DNA of 64,000 nt from NCBI GenBank assembly GCA_026413225.1, contig CM048575.1, positions 3,872,001-3,936,000 on the forward strand. The letters are read 5' to 3'. Position 1 is the stretch's first letter. Each line of letters opens with the position of its first letter. The stretch is from Otis tarda (lineage: Eukaryota > Chordata > Aves > Otidiformes > Otididae). The notes below the pieces were generated by a model. It was given only the letters and a program-made list of their open reading frames with translations. It was not told the origin of the DNA and did not search any database. The translations under genes and the position numbers were made by a program. This document shows positions 11,901 to 24,399 of this stretch, piece after piece.

Positions 11901-13159
11901 TTTTGATGATCATGTTTCTTTCCAGTGGCAGGGCTGTTCTGTTCAGTGGGTTGAAAGCAACGCTAATTGCTTATACGGTGAACCTACAAGAGAGCAGTTA
12001 AAACTGTTTGAATATTGAATTTTATCAGAGTAATTAGTCTTAGATGTCTGCTGAGGGTTATTGAGTTAGAGAGCTATTAGTAAAGATTAATGAAAACTTA
12101 AAATGTGAATGTTTATTTAAATCTGAATGATCATTTTTAATTCAGGTGACATTTTAGTTCCTTGTGCTGCTGTGCCGTCAGTCTGAGGGTCTTGCACGGT
12201 GCATGCCGCGCCTGCTCAGAGCGAGTTCCTGCGTGCATGGAGCGGAAGGAAGTGTAGGGCAAGGTGTGCAGAGAGGACAGGGCACCTTTCCTGAAATGTA
12301 GCTAAAAGTTAGTGGTTTCTCTAAGTTGTTCCTGAAAGATTTTTCCCTACTAGTACTAAGGAGTGCTAGAGGACAAACCCGAGCCATGGATCACTCTTGT
12401 CAGTGCTGCTTTATGTTTGTCCAGTTCTTGGCATGGCTTGGCCCGGACCTTCCCAGGCGTCTCCTTGGGGTGCACAGGAGTTAACAAGGGCTGTCCCGTT
12501 TGGAGGCAAAGAGGTTTAGTAGGGCAGGGGAGCTCGCTCCGTACCGCCTGGCCTTGGGGCAGAGGACGGACCTAAGCAAGGCTCAGGTATCGAGACAGGT
12601 GTACCCTTTGGTCAGCAGGACGCCAGTGCAGTCTCCGAAGGGCCACTCATCCACCTGACCAGAGGCAGCAAACTGGGATAAGGTGAACAGTTATCTGACA
12701 GTGCAGCCCTCTTTCTTTTTTCTTAACTGGTGGAGGTTGCCTGGGCTCTCTTATATCGAGTGCACAGCTTTAGAAGGCTAAATTCTGGGGACATGGGTAC
12801 TGTCCAAGGGCACGGACCATTCAAGCAGAGAGCTAAGCCAAGTTCTTTCCTCTAACCGTACAAAGGTAAGGCTGGGTTGGACCTCGAGGTCAGGCAGTCC
12901 GATTTCCCAGTGTAGGAGAGCTGGGAGGGATGCCAAAGGGCTCACCTTCAATTTTCAGCAGCCGCTTGGCTACCTGTGAAGGTGTGGCACTGCAGCGGAG
13001 CTGGGCGCTCGGTGCCACGGAGCTACCTGCTGTCTCTGGCCAGTCCGGGAAGACATGGCAGTGCCTCAGTGATCCCTTCAGGGGTCAGTTCCACACAGTC
13101 CTGAGTTTTCTGGCTCATTGTGGCTTCATCTAGACGTGTGTTTCCCTACTCTGCTTATG

Positions 13160-13265
13160 GGAATCCATGTGGGAGACTGTCAAAAGCCTTAATAAAGTTA
13201 AGATACCTTACATCTACTGCTTCTTGAGCATTCAGTGTGACTCTTACTCAGTTCAACAAGGGTAA
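13160..13265 (-). mobile_element. Decayed CR1/L3-like ORF2 fragment, antisense
   Basis: The phrase GTCAAAAGCCTTAATAAAG and the following TAAGATACCTTACATCTACTGC resemble the antisense of a conserved CR1 ORF2 segment. The copy is short and diverged, so class and limits are approximate. Confidence 0.5.
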
Positions 13266-13487
13266 AAGTACAGCTATGAATTTGAATGTCCCAGTTCTTT
13301 CTCCATTTTCACAAACTTATGTTCTTCACACTTCAGATTCTGCCTTCAGCTTGGTTTTAGAGACGAGAACCTCCCTAACCTGGGATCAATCTCCTTTATC
13401 AGAGTTTAGGCTAGTTAGCAGGATTATATGTTGCTCTTGGCGATGAGCAGTCTTGTTCATTGAGACTGGCACAGAACTACCTACTTC

Positions 13488-13515
13488 AAAAAAAAAAAAA
13501 AAAAAAAAAAAAAAA
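13488..13515 (+). repeat. Poly(A) run of 28
   Basis: This is an uninterrupted A28 tract in the presumed LUZP1 intron. No gene-derived sequence is recognisable upstream, so it is better called a homopolymer than a processed-pseudogene tail. Confidence 0.9.
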
Positions 13516-14194
13516 CACCAAGTTAGGTGGTTAAATAATCTGTTCACAGTTCTGTCTTGGGTTGTGACACGAGACCAGAACATTCCCTCTGTGAAATTAC
13601 ATGTTGCTGCCTCCTTGCAGGGCCTCTACCTCCAGGCGAGCGTGGAGCCAAAGCCCTTCTGAAACAGCAGATGCTGAACAACACGGAAGCGAGCACGGAG
13701 CTACCCGTGTCTAGACCCAGACTGTCTATTTGAGCTGTCTAGCCATGAAAGTCCTCTTGGGATTTAAAACACCAAGGACAGGAGCAGGTCACCTGTGTCA
13801 CCTTGTTTGTCAGCTTCAGGATCAGAGGATTTACCAGCAGACCTGGGTGCTGAGTTTGCTTTGGCTTCACCTTGTAGCTCTGTCCACCTCCCCAAGTGTG
13901 CTGAAGGCCGACCTGTGGATGAGATGAACCCAATCTTTACCCTTACTGTTAAGCCGCGCAGTTGTGCGATGTGGGATCCGATGTTTTTACATCTGATCGA
14001 GGTCTTAAAGCAAAGCGTAGAGGTTGCCTGGCCTGCCAGAGAGGGCAGAGGCCTGTCCGTGGACAGCCACTGTCTGTGGTTTCCATCTCTGCCATAAGCC
14101 TTGTTTCACCCGGCTCCTGATGCAAATCTAGCAGGACAGATCTTTTCCTTTTGTTAATTTAAGCTGAGCTCGACTTTCCCACCCAAGGCCATTA

Positions 14195-14640
14195 CATTTG
14201 TCCTGGATCAGACCACAGGTGTACCTAGCCCGGTATTTTTGCGGTGGCTAAGAACAGGGCCCTGGGGAAGAGAGTTGAAACAGGGAAAACCCGTGGTAAG
14301 CAGTTCCTGCGTGCTCTCCCAGCCTCCAGCCCCGTGTGGCACAGGCATTTACAGAGCTGGATGTGGCTTCTGTGGATTTGCTAACCCTCAAAAGACATCA
14401 GTGATGTTACTTTATTTGTTTGCCCCAAACCCATGGGAACTTTTAGCATCGGAGTCCAACGGTTTATGCGTGTCATGAGGAGCAGCATCCCTCCTTGTTT
14501 GTAAACATTTGATCATATCGCTCTTCTCCAAACTACTCCTAATTTTATAGATCTGTCCTATTCATCCTGAGTAATTTCATTTTCCAAGCTAAATACTTCT
14601 CATTTCTTCTGCAGAAATCATACTTTTGTGCGTCTTTGTT
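14195..14640. repeat. Ancient amniote interspersed repeat, unclassified
   Basis: It opens with a GGATCAGACCACAGGTGTACCTAGCCC-like segment and later carries AATTTTATAGATCTGTC and TTTTCCAAGCTAAATA. I recognise these phrases from an old dispersed repeat of reptile and bird genomes that is probably CR1/L3-related. Related pieces occur at 17585, 18280 and 48828. The copy is degenerate and I cannot name its family with certainty. Confidence 0.45.
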
Positions 14641-15113
14641 GCATGTCTTTCCTAGCTGGCAGCAGAGACTGAGATGGGACCAGAATTGCAAACAGCTTTG
14701 GAGATGCTGGCACACTGTGGGTTGATACAGTGGCAAATTAATGTTTTCTTTTTTTGTGCTGTACTTCTTTCGTAATAACTCATAGTATTAGACTTGATTT
14801 TTGACCACTGTGGAACAATGAGCTGGTATTTTCCTGAATGGTTGGGGTAAGCTGAAGGTATGTTATTTTACATGTAAAGTTGGGGTGTTTTTTTCCATGT
14901 ATGTAACTTAATGCTGATCTACACTGAATGTCATCTGTCATTTGCCTGGTGAGACTTGGAAGGTCCTTCTGTGTAGATCTTCAGAGTTAGCCTTTGCCTC
15001 TGTGACCCTGCACTCAGAGTGTCTTCAGCTGCTTTTAAAATGTGGTGGAGGAGTGCATTGAGGTAGGGTGGCAGTGAGGGCAGGTCCTGCGTCGCTGGTG
15101 TCACATGGGGGCA

Positions 15114-15232
15114 CTGGCTTCTCTGGAAAGGTGCGAGTTCTCTGGAAGGTGCAAGTTCACTGACTTCTCTGGAAAGGTGCAAGTTCTCTGGAAGGTGCAG
15201 GTTCACTGACTTCTCTGGAAAGGTGCAAGTAG
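15114..15232. repeat. 46-bp minisatellite, about 2.5 copies
   Basis: The landmark CTGACTTCTCTGG (first copy CTGGCTTCTCTGG) recurs at 15114, 15160 and 15206, an exact 46-base period. Each unit itself contains two related pieces, TTCTCTGGAAAGGTGC and TTCTCTGGAAGGTGC, so it probably arose by an earlier internal duplication. Few substitutions separate copies, implying recent expansion. Confidence 0.9.
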
Positions 15233-17170
15233 AAGTGTAGATCCATGAAGTTTTCTGGAGGTAAACCCACCTCTGCTGAAGTGCTTCTGTAGGTGGGAGC
15301 TCGTGAGAGCTCTGTCACTGTTTTCCTTAAGAAATGCTCCTGGCAGCTGTGGGCAGACAGAAATCTCACTGATGGAGAAATGGTGCCTTCCTCTGCCTCT
15401 TCGTTCCATGCTCCTGTGCTGCTCACTTTCACTGTTGTTCATACCTCGTCCTCCTTTGTGCTGGGACAAACATTTTTCTGTCCACTATTTCTTATTTTAC
15501 TGAGGTTTGGTTTAGCCCAGGTAAGTTCTGCATGAATGCTTGGGATAGGAGTGTGTGAGTGTGCATAGCAGGGAGGAACACGCAGCTGGGAGCGAGAAGG
15601 CGTGAGATCCAACTCAGCCAGCACGCGCTGCTCCAGCAGTTGCAGTGTTACGGCGTTTGGGACATCCCTGAGCAAGCAGCAACTGACCCAGTACTCCTTG
15701 AAATGGCTGAAGCAGAGTAAAGTGTAGAAATCCAAATTGCAAAACAAGCAAGGAAACTTGTGTTTTCATCAGAGCGTGGACCTCGGGACAGACAACTTGT
15801 AAACCTTGTGACAAACTGGCAGCAGAAGAAAGAGGACCTGGGGAAATCCTTAAACAAATACTATCCAAGGGTACCTTCTTGGGTAGACTAGCTCAAAAAA
15901 CCTGGAAAGTGCCAGCTTCCCTCTAGAGCGTTATCATACGGCCAGAGGGCCAGAGAACCATTGCTGTGGCAACAGATTTTTTTCAAACGCTGCTTTATTT
16001 TGGTGCGATGTCCAGTATGTTGAAAATAGGTCATGGGACTGGCTGTGCAGCAGTGCGTCAAAAGAGCAGCTGGGGGTGCTGGGGAAGCCCAGTAGGGTTG
16101 GGGTTCAGGGTGAGCCCCCGCAGCCTTTTTTTGGGTGGATCAAACACGCCACTGTGGCTTTTGGAGTAGCTCTCCGGCAGCAGCAGGCAGCCTGGGACAC
16201 TGTGCTTCAGGATGATTAGCAGAGCCGCTGCTTTTTTCTGAAATACGCTTCAGACTATGAGGATAGCAGCCCTCCTGGTCCTGGAGGGAAAAAATAAAAA
16301 TAAGACGTGCGTTAGGAAGCTAGCAGCATGTACTGTCACCTTGAACACTGGGGATAGCTGGCACCGCGCGGGTGGGGATGAGAGGTGCCTCCCGTTGTTC
16401 TGTAATTGCGCCGTTGGGCAGCACACGGGGAGATGTTGGACGATTTTCTGCTTGATCTCCCCACGTGGCTTTCCCCTGCAGCCGCATTGCTGTCTTGGCC
16501 TCCCGACACTGGTGCAGATGTGAAGTGTAGCTTCTTTTGGGCCTGTGCGCTTCCTTTTTCCAAAACACTGCTGTGTCCCAGCTTTTGAGATCTGCTGGGA
16601 GTTTGCGGAATGGCGTTTCTGTGCCAGGGCTGGGCAGGCACCCATGTGCGGGCTGGTTGCCTGCCTGTCCTTTCGTTTCTGTCCAAGGCAGAAGACAGAT
16701 GGTTCGGTAGCTGCAGTGTTCTGGGCAGTCAGTAGCTATGGCAACTCCCCAAGCTGTTCTCCTGGCGGGTGAAAAGCTTTCATTTTAGCACTTACAGACT
16801 TCATTGACTGAGTTCTTCCAGGAAGAAAGTCACAAGAATAACCAGTTTTCTGTCCTACTGGGTCCACGAGCTCATTTTTTTTTTTTTTTTTTGGGAGGGC
16901 TTTTGGAGCAATCCACATTTTCTGCAAGGTTTGTAGGGATCCATGTGGAAACGTCTGAACGGCTGAGCCAGGCTTTTGGCTAGGAAAGCTCACAGCAGCC
17001 GAAGGAGCGTTCCTGCAGAGGAGCTGGCTCGGATGTCCTTTCACCGCTCTGTTAGGAGTGGCGCATGCCCTGTGTCAGATAGGGTGCAGAGAAGCTTTAC
17101 TATATCCTGTAATTTTCAGGCCAACGGGGCTGCATTGATGCCTGTGTGGCTATCGGGTATAATGCTAGGA

Positions 17171-17268
17171 AGAATCATAGAATGGTTTGGGTTGGAAGGG
17201 ACCTTCAAAGGTCATCCAGTCCAACCCCCCTGCAAGGAGCAGGGACATCCCTGACTAGATCAGGTTGC
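17171..17268 (-). mobile_element. CR1 3'-end fragment, antisense
   Basis: It begins with AGAATCATAGAATGGTTTGGG, the reverse complement of the CR1 3' terminus, and runs through GTCCAACCCCCCTGCAAGG to ATCAGGTTGC. Only about 100 bases of the element's 3' end are present. It stops where a hairpin begins. Confidence 0.9.
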
Positions 17269-17322
17269 TAACCTCCACACTCATCTCCCCAAGATCATCA
17301 GGGGAGATGAATGTGGAGGTTA
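17269..17322. repeat. Inverted repeat, 22-bp arms with one mismatch
   Basis: Bases 17269-17290 are the reverse complement of 17301-17322 except at one position (C17280 against A17311), with a 10-base loop AAGATCATCA. It starts exactly where the CR1 match ends, so it may mark a fold-back event at the truncated 5' junction of that insertion. Confidence 0.9.
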
Positions 17323-17584
17323 AAGCTGCCTACGCCTGATGAGCAAACTGATTCAGAGATGGTTGTGGGTACTTGAAACTTTTCTGATTAGGTGTATCGT
17401 ACCAGAGATGCCTTTCCCCGCTCGGTAGCTGTTGCTGGATGATAAATTCTGTGGGTTTATGTTTTTGAGTGCTGAGCCCATTTGTAGTGTGGCACTTGTC
17501 AGCTGTACAGTGTTAGTCCTGTCTGACGTGGGTAGGTGTTTGGGACAGGACAATACAAGAGCCAAAGAAGCTGATAAGAGCTCA

Positions 17585-17880
17585 ACTGGGTGAGACCAAA
17601 GGTTTACCTGCCCCATATTCCATCTCCAGCCGTTGCTAGAAATGAGACTGCAAGGAGGGAAGCGTGCGATGGTGCAGGTCAGAGGATTCTCCCAGCCTCC
17701 AAGTTTTGGCTCAGAGACTTGCTGAGCCAGGAGCAGGCCTCTGGCCTTGTATGTATGTCCTTGAGGGGTTTTTCATCCATAAATTTGTCTAGTTGCTGCT
17801 TTATGAATCCACAAGGACTTTTAGCTTCCACAACATCCTGCACCAAGGAGTTCCCCGTGTAACACCATGTACCAGCAGAA
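17585..17880. repeat. Ancient interspersed repeat, same family as 14195
   Basis: It has a GAGACCAAAGGTTTACCTG start, then TTTTTCATCCATAAATTTG and CACAACATCCTGCACCAAGG. This is the same order of landmarks as in the old CR1/L3-like repeat. Diverged, with approximate limits. Confidence 0.45.
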
Positions 17881-18279
17881 GCAGAGCCCTAAACAGTGAG
17901 CCCAAGCAGAGATGAGCAGAAGGCGGCAACAGGGTCGCAAGAGGGAGTGAAAGCACCAGGAGGAACTGGAGCCGATGTTACTGTCCCAGCCTTCGGCACG
18001 AGCGTGACAGAAGAGAGTGGAGGGAATACAACTGCGCGTAGGGTAATAGAGTAAGATTGGCGGTGGCCAGTTGAAGAGGTTAGAAGAGCAAGCGCAGGAG
18101 GCAAGCTTGTTAAAGTGATAATATGAAAGATGGGTCTGAGAAGAGCTTTTACCACATGCTAAATATCTGGGGAAAATGGAAGTTTGAGAAGCGGAGAGAG
18201 GTATACTGAAGTAATGCGGGAGAGAAGAAAAGGCACGGAGGAGAGAGCACTGTAGGTCAGATGAAGATGCCGTCTCCTC

Positions 18280-18860
18280 AGCATCCTAGCTGCACCAGTG
18301 GCCAAAAGCAGATGTTGGGGAGGAGCGTGGGAATGGCTAATGTGCAGTAGGATTTCCCCCTCTACCCACTTCCAGGGACTTCCTGAGTCATAGGATTTTG
18401 TCTTCTTTGCATTCAATAATCTTTGAAACTTTTTTCCGTGAGTTTTTCTAGTAACTTTCTGGATCCGTATAAACTTTTGACATCCATAATATCCTGCAAG
18501 GGGTGATTTCCATGGTTTTGCTGCTTGCTCTGAACCTCCCCGCAGTCATTCCAGCTGATGCCTATCAGTTTGTGTTTTATGGATGGCAGCAGACATCAAC
18601 TTCCTCTCCTCCTCTCCTGATTTTATGGATCTATATACATTACTAATACATTAGTATTTCCTCTCCCCATCGGTTGTCTCTGTTTCAGGCCGGAGGGGCT
18701 GATCCTGGGCAGTCTCCTTACACACCGGCTTTCTGAGATGGACAAGCCAGAGTCCCACAGCACTCTAAGACTGAGCAGTAGTTTTCCCTCCTGGTTTACG
18801 TTCCTCCTCTAATACTCTGGTTTTTGCACTGCTATTAACATTGAACCAATGTCTTAATAA
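18280..18860. repeat. Ancient interspersed repeat, same family as 14195
   Basis: Landmarks appear in order: CACCAGTGGCCAAAAGCAG, then GTGAGTTTTTCTAGTAAC, ACATCCATAATATCCTGC and GATTTTATGGATCTATATAC. They match the repeat pieces near 14.2 and 17.6 kb. Much of it is decayed. Confidence 0.4.
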
Positions 18861-21800
18861 ATACTGCAGTATCCCTGGGGAGTCCAAGTCCCCTTTCCTC
18901 CAAAGGGGCAATGCTGGAGAATTACAGAAAAAAACCAATGACAACTGAGTTCAAAGCAGACAACAGTAACTAAGTGCTGGCCTCGTGGCAGAACAGTTGG
19001 GAAACTTCGGATAGTCTGAGGCTCTCCTAAAGGTCGGATCCTGTGGCTTTCAGCCAGCCTGTTCAGCTCCAGGCAGCACCTTGACGCTAGCACGCGTTAC
19101 GAGGGTGAAGAGAAGTGGTGGTCACAGCCATGGTCCCTGAAGCCCTTGCAACGCTGAGCCTGACTGACAGAGGTGGGAGGGGAGGTATGGAGGGGTGAGG
19201 GAGGTGGGAGACCTCCATGTCCAATAAATCTTACAAAGGCACCACTGAGCTGGGGCTGTTTTCCCATGCCATCCGCTGTATGCTGCCAAGTTTGCGACTC
19301 GCTGGAGAGAAGCCCGCATAGTGTTTGTGAAACCAAATGTGACAGGAGAATCTGTTTCTGAGGACAGTACAAGTAGCAGCATGGGACACTGAGAGAAGAA
19401 AACCATCTTCCTCGGCTTTGATTCTAGTGCAGGATTGGGCATTTTTCTTGAAACAGTGTGAAGAAGGCAGGGAGGTAATTCCTGGGGTCCCACCAATTCT
19501 TCTGCTTGCCTACCATAAATGAAAATGTGTGGCTGAATTCAAACGTAAGGGAAATGTAGAGCTTGTCAAAATAGGCAGCTTGTCTGCTGCATGTACGCGG
19601 CGTGTTTTGAGAGCTGGCAGGTAGGAGCAGCATGCTGAGGGGCTTTGAAAGGATCAATCCGTTTCTGGTCGAGAGCTCCAGAGTCCAGGTAACATCCTCC
19701 TTGCTGTGGGGTTCCCAGGGCAAGGACGCCACCAGCCACAGGGCTGTTTGCTGCTTGTGCAGGGTAATGGCGTCGTGGATTGCTGGAAAGAAGGCGCTGC
19801 ACCGAGTCACCAAACGCTCAGAGCTGATTTCAGCGAGCCTTTACCTGTGAGTCTCTGCAGTGCAAGGCGAGCAGTGATTTTGAAGCAGAGCCAGGGGAGA
19901 GCGGTAGCAGCTTTGTAGAGAAAAGCAAAATCTCTGCTGTGCACAGTAAAGCAACAGCGACTGTGTCTGCTCAAACCTCGGTGCTGCTCAAAGCATCTGC
20001 TGTGAGCAACTAAGGGTGGCTTTATGCTCTGCTTCTTTCTCCTGGGCTCTGCCAGCTCGATGTTATAATGCCGGGCGCGGAGCAGCACTGAGGAGTTTGG
20101 TGGGTGATCGGAGTGTTGGCGCAGGGTGGGTGTGACTTGCTGACGTGCCACATCCTCTCCTGCATCTGCAGAGCTTGCTGCAGTCTCCCACACTTGCTGT
20201 AGATGCTGTTTGGTGTCTTTGTTTTAGTCTCCTTGAACGTTGTGGTCGCTGTGGTTATTTTTGGCTGCTGTCTCATTATTTCACCTCTCTAGTCTAGCAC
20301 TGTGTTAGTCAATAGTCAAACCACTTCCAGATTGTGTAGCTTGTTCTGACTTTGAGAATTTCCTCTCCCACCAGATGCAGACGTTTCTGAGACAGTTCAT
20401 CCCTCAAAATACAGACATCCCTCAAAGTCGTTTGGCATTTTGCCTTTGTGTTCAGTGGGGCCAGGGTGCCCCTTTCCCCACCCTGTGTAAGCAAACACGT
20501 CATCCGCTTCTCTCCAGCTGCCCCAGGAGGTTGTTAGGCGCCTGCAGGCAGCACGCGGGGTTGATGACACATAGTGGACTCTGGCTCTTATTTAGTCTGA
20601 ATATCTTGGTTTGTACCTTTTTTTTTTTTCTGGATTATTTTTTTCCTGTTCCCACGGCTATTTATCATTGTGTGGGGTCAAGAACCAGGTGCTGGAAGGC
20701 ACTCATAAAAGGCAAAATCAATACAAGAAAAATTTTCCTTCCTCTTCTCTTTAATTGACTGAAGGCTCTGGCCGCAGTATCCTCATCTGCTGCAATCTGT
20801 GACACTCGTGTCCTTTTTCTACATAAATGGCAGAGGAATTTTGCTTTATGAATGAAGAATGACATGCTGGACTCCTCCCAGCCCATTCCACCCAGGGGCA
20901 GGGAAGAAAAACCCTGCTGATGCTCTCACCATGTTGAGCTGTGATACAAGCGTGAATCGTCAGCAGCGTTGCCGCATTTGAGCATGACATGTTCACGCTC
21001 CCTTGCATACGTGTGCAACACCAGAAGCCCTTTAATTAAAACTGCAGATGTGTGTGCACGTGGGGCAGAGTACAGACAGCACACCTGACCTGTACCTCAG
21101 GTGGAAGAGCATGTGTTGGAACCAGAGCGTAGCCTCCTCACCTCCCCCCGACCTGCTTGGCCGTCAGGGACTGCTAAGAGGAACCCCCTTGCTACCCCAG
21201 GTTTTGCTGATGTACGTCTCCAGCGCCTCTCCTTACGCCTGAAGTGACTGTCAGCCTCCTAATGCAATTTGAGTACGTGGTGTGGAGACCTGCATTGCCT
21301 AAGGCTCCCTTTCCCCAGGTGCGTGCAAACACTCCCAGCGTTGTGCTTAATGCAAAAATACAGTTCCCACGGGTATTCTGAGGGATAGTTGAGCAGAAAG
21401 CAGGACAGGGAGGATCTGAGCTCACCCCGGCATTTAGAGGGAGTAGTACCAGGTGTACAACCCACCCACAAGAGCATGGACAATAGCCCCACTCCGCTCC
21501 TCCCCGCAAACGAGACCACCTGTCAGGTGAGGAATACAGAACTCTCAGCCTGTGTGGATTTGACGGTGCGGAGGAGCCCAAGGACTCCGGCTACCACAGG
21601 GGCAAATTGCTATTCTTATCCCTGATTATAGCTGTGCTTGAATGTATTGATTTTCTATTGCCTGTGATGAGTGCTGCTCTCCAGGGGCTACCAAAAACCC
21701 CTACAGCTTCAAAGGCAAAAGAAGAAATGAATAAAAACTGACTGTAGACCAAGGCATTAATAATTCTCATTCATCCTTAGGACTGGGTAAGACTGTGAAA

Positions 21801-23390
21801 CTTAACATATACGATGTGATGTCATCCTTTAGATGATGGGTACTGTGCAAGACCAGCAGTGGTGTCACTGGGGGCCCAGGCTCCCCCAACCACGGTGGGG
21901 GATGTTACATTGTCGGTGTAAAAGGAGAAAGATAAAAACCCAAAGATTGAGTGCAAAATGTGCTCGTGAGAGATAGCAGAGTCTTCTAGCACTCAACAAA
22001 CACGCATGGCAGCTGGCAGCGTTTTTATCTTGGCATAGCAGAGAGCACAGGAATGGGTGCCAACAGTTATTTCCCCATAGGCAACACCCTGAAACCCAGA
22101 GCAGTGGGTGCGTGTGGACCTCTTACCAACAGCCAAATCAGAGTAAGGAACACGACAGGTAGGGTAAGATGCTCCTGTGCATCTAGAGAGGAGCAGTGTC
22201 ACGGTCCTAAGGACTTCTGGCAGAGATTACCTGTGTGGGTCTCAAGTAGCAGTCATTTAATTGCTGCTCCTGAAGTAAAAGATGGTTATCTCCCCGTTCC
22301 TAAGGTGTTTCAGCTAGCACAAATGTTTCCAGCTAAAGATTTTTTTTTGCCTCCATACACAGCTGTGAACTTACTCTGTGTGTTTTGTGCAGAAATAGAG
22401 TCCTGGGGGAAGGTTGTATCCAGTAATGTTGCTAAAGAAATGTTTTAATAAACCTGTAGACAACGATAAGCAGAACTGAGGGTGCAGAAAAAGATAAATT
22501 TAAGTACATGAAGGATAATTGAGAGTTACGAAAGTACTCTAGTAAATGTCCTGAATACTGAATTCTCACGGCTGTTTAACAGGCTGACGTGGCCAAAAGT
22601 CAGCCCAGAGTCACAAGAGCCCTGAAGGACAACCTGTGCTAAAGATAATGATAAATATAAATAAAGTTAGGAGAGACACACGCTTGCTGAGGAAGACTAG
22701 AAAGCCCAATGACAAATCTTTGGGAAAAGTAGGCTCAGAATGAGTCATTTAAATAGTGAATCCTGGTAAATTCACTGCAGCGTTTGTCGCTGCTGTGAAT
22801 GGGTTAAATTGTGTGCCATGTTTCTCTTGTGAAACTGGGTTTTGCCTGAATGTGTTGTAATAAAGAGCCTTTTAGATCAGACAAAATCTCTTCTCCCCGG
22901 AGGTGTTCACTGGACACACATTTTGTCTCGATATTTGCTTTGAATAACAGATAGTCTGAGATTCCCCAGGCTTCCTACATGTCTCATCGGAAGGGCGTTT
23001 TTTCAAGAACTCAAATCCAAATGGATGTTTTTGTGGCTCTTGGCTTAAGGCAGGATTGCCCTTGTTGTTCGGGTGAAATCGGTGATTTCTTAGAGTTTTA
23101 AAGGGTAAAGAAGCACTCATGCCTACTTTTCTGAGCTTTCCCAAAACTTTCCTCAGCTTTTCCCAAACTTTCAGCCTTATGTTTTTGATGCGTGGCCCCT
23201 GGAGAGAGAGGGGAATCATTCCCAGGGGAGGCGACTGCCATCCGGGTATCTGTGCCGGAGCCCGTGACTAGGTTCCCTTCATCACCGGGGAGAGCGTGAT
23301 CCTCACAGGGCGGTTCCTCTCCTCCTGCGGAAAGTCCTGTCTCCCTGGGAAGGTCAGATGAAGACACTTGAGGGTCATATTATCTTTGAA

Positions 23391-23451
23391 TCTAGAAGAC
23401 TCAATCTAGAAGACTTTGCATCTAGAAGACTCAATTTGAATCTAGAAGACT
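23391..23451. repeat. TCTAGAAGAC minisatellite, 4 copies
   Basis: TCTAGAAGAC occurs at 23391, 23405, 23421 and 23441 with irregular 14-20-base spacing and short intervening TCAAT, TTGCA and TTGAA pieces. It is a small imperfect tandem array. Confidence 0.9.
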
Positions 23452-23770
23452 CATAATTTGTGAAAATTGTCATCCTCTTTCTGTTTTATTTTTTGCTAAA
23501 AATGTAAAATAGAGCTAGGATGAGAACTGCTCACTTTCCAAAAAGAGAGAGAGAGAGAAATCTGAGGTCCAGGCGTCCATGTCAGATTGTTCAGTACCTT
23601 TACACGCTGAGCAAGTTGTTGCTTTATCAGATTTCTTTAACAAGTCCTGGTTAAACATCCTCCAACAATATTAATTAGCATTAATAATAGTTCCAGTGTT
23701 TGAATCCTGCACTATTCCTTCTGATATTTTGGTATCAGTGGCAGACTGGAGAAGAACAGCCAGGAACACT

Positions 23771-23848
23771 GAGTAATTTGGGTTGGAAGCACCCTTGGAG
23801 GTCTCTGCTCCAAGCCGCGCTCACTCAAAGCGTGGCTAGCTTAAACAG
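23771..23848 (-). mobile_element. Decayed CR1 3' fragment, antisense
   Basis: GTAATTTGGGTTGGAAGCAC followed by GGAGGTCTCTGCTCCAAG resembles an old antisense CR1 3' end. It is short and strongly diverged. Confidence 0.45.
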
Positions 23849-24399
23849 CCACTGTGTCTAAGATAAGATTTTATATTGGCTGATTCCCCTCCGTCTTGTA
23901 AATGTGCACTCGATTTGTAATATTAGTTTGTTCAGGTTCTGTTTCCAAGCACTGGGATTAGTTCTGGCTATGCCAAGAAGTTAAAAAGCCTTCTGCTAGA
24001 AGACATCTCGTGGATACTTTCTCTCAACATATTTTTTTTCTTAGAAGATGTTGCTCTATGTCTGCTTCTCCTTATTAAGCTAACTAGATTGAGCCTCTTC
24101 CATCTCTTGCTGTAGGTCATGTCAGCTGGGGAGCTCTTGGAGAGTTCCTGGGCCACCTCTGGTAGAGCTCTGAGTACCTTCACAGACAGAGGTCCCACAG
24201 GCTCTCTGGGACTCTCTCAGTGTTCTTGATCACTCTCATGGTGAGGGGCGGGTGAAGTCCTAGTATGTTCTTGGAATTTTTCTTCTTGCAGTTTGTGTCT
24301 TTGGCTTCTTTCACTGTGTGCCTCAGAGGAGAGCCTGACTCTGTCTTCTCTACATTCCCCGTTTGGTAGTTGCAGGCAGTGAAAGGTCTTTGCCTTCTA

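Noticed and set aside
13441-13515. Poly(A) run as the tail of a processed pseudogene
   Set aside because: No exon-joined or protein-like sequence is seen upstream, so it is treated as a plain homopolymer.
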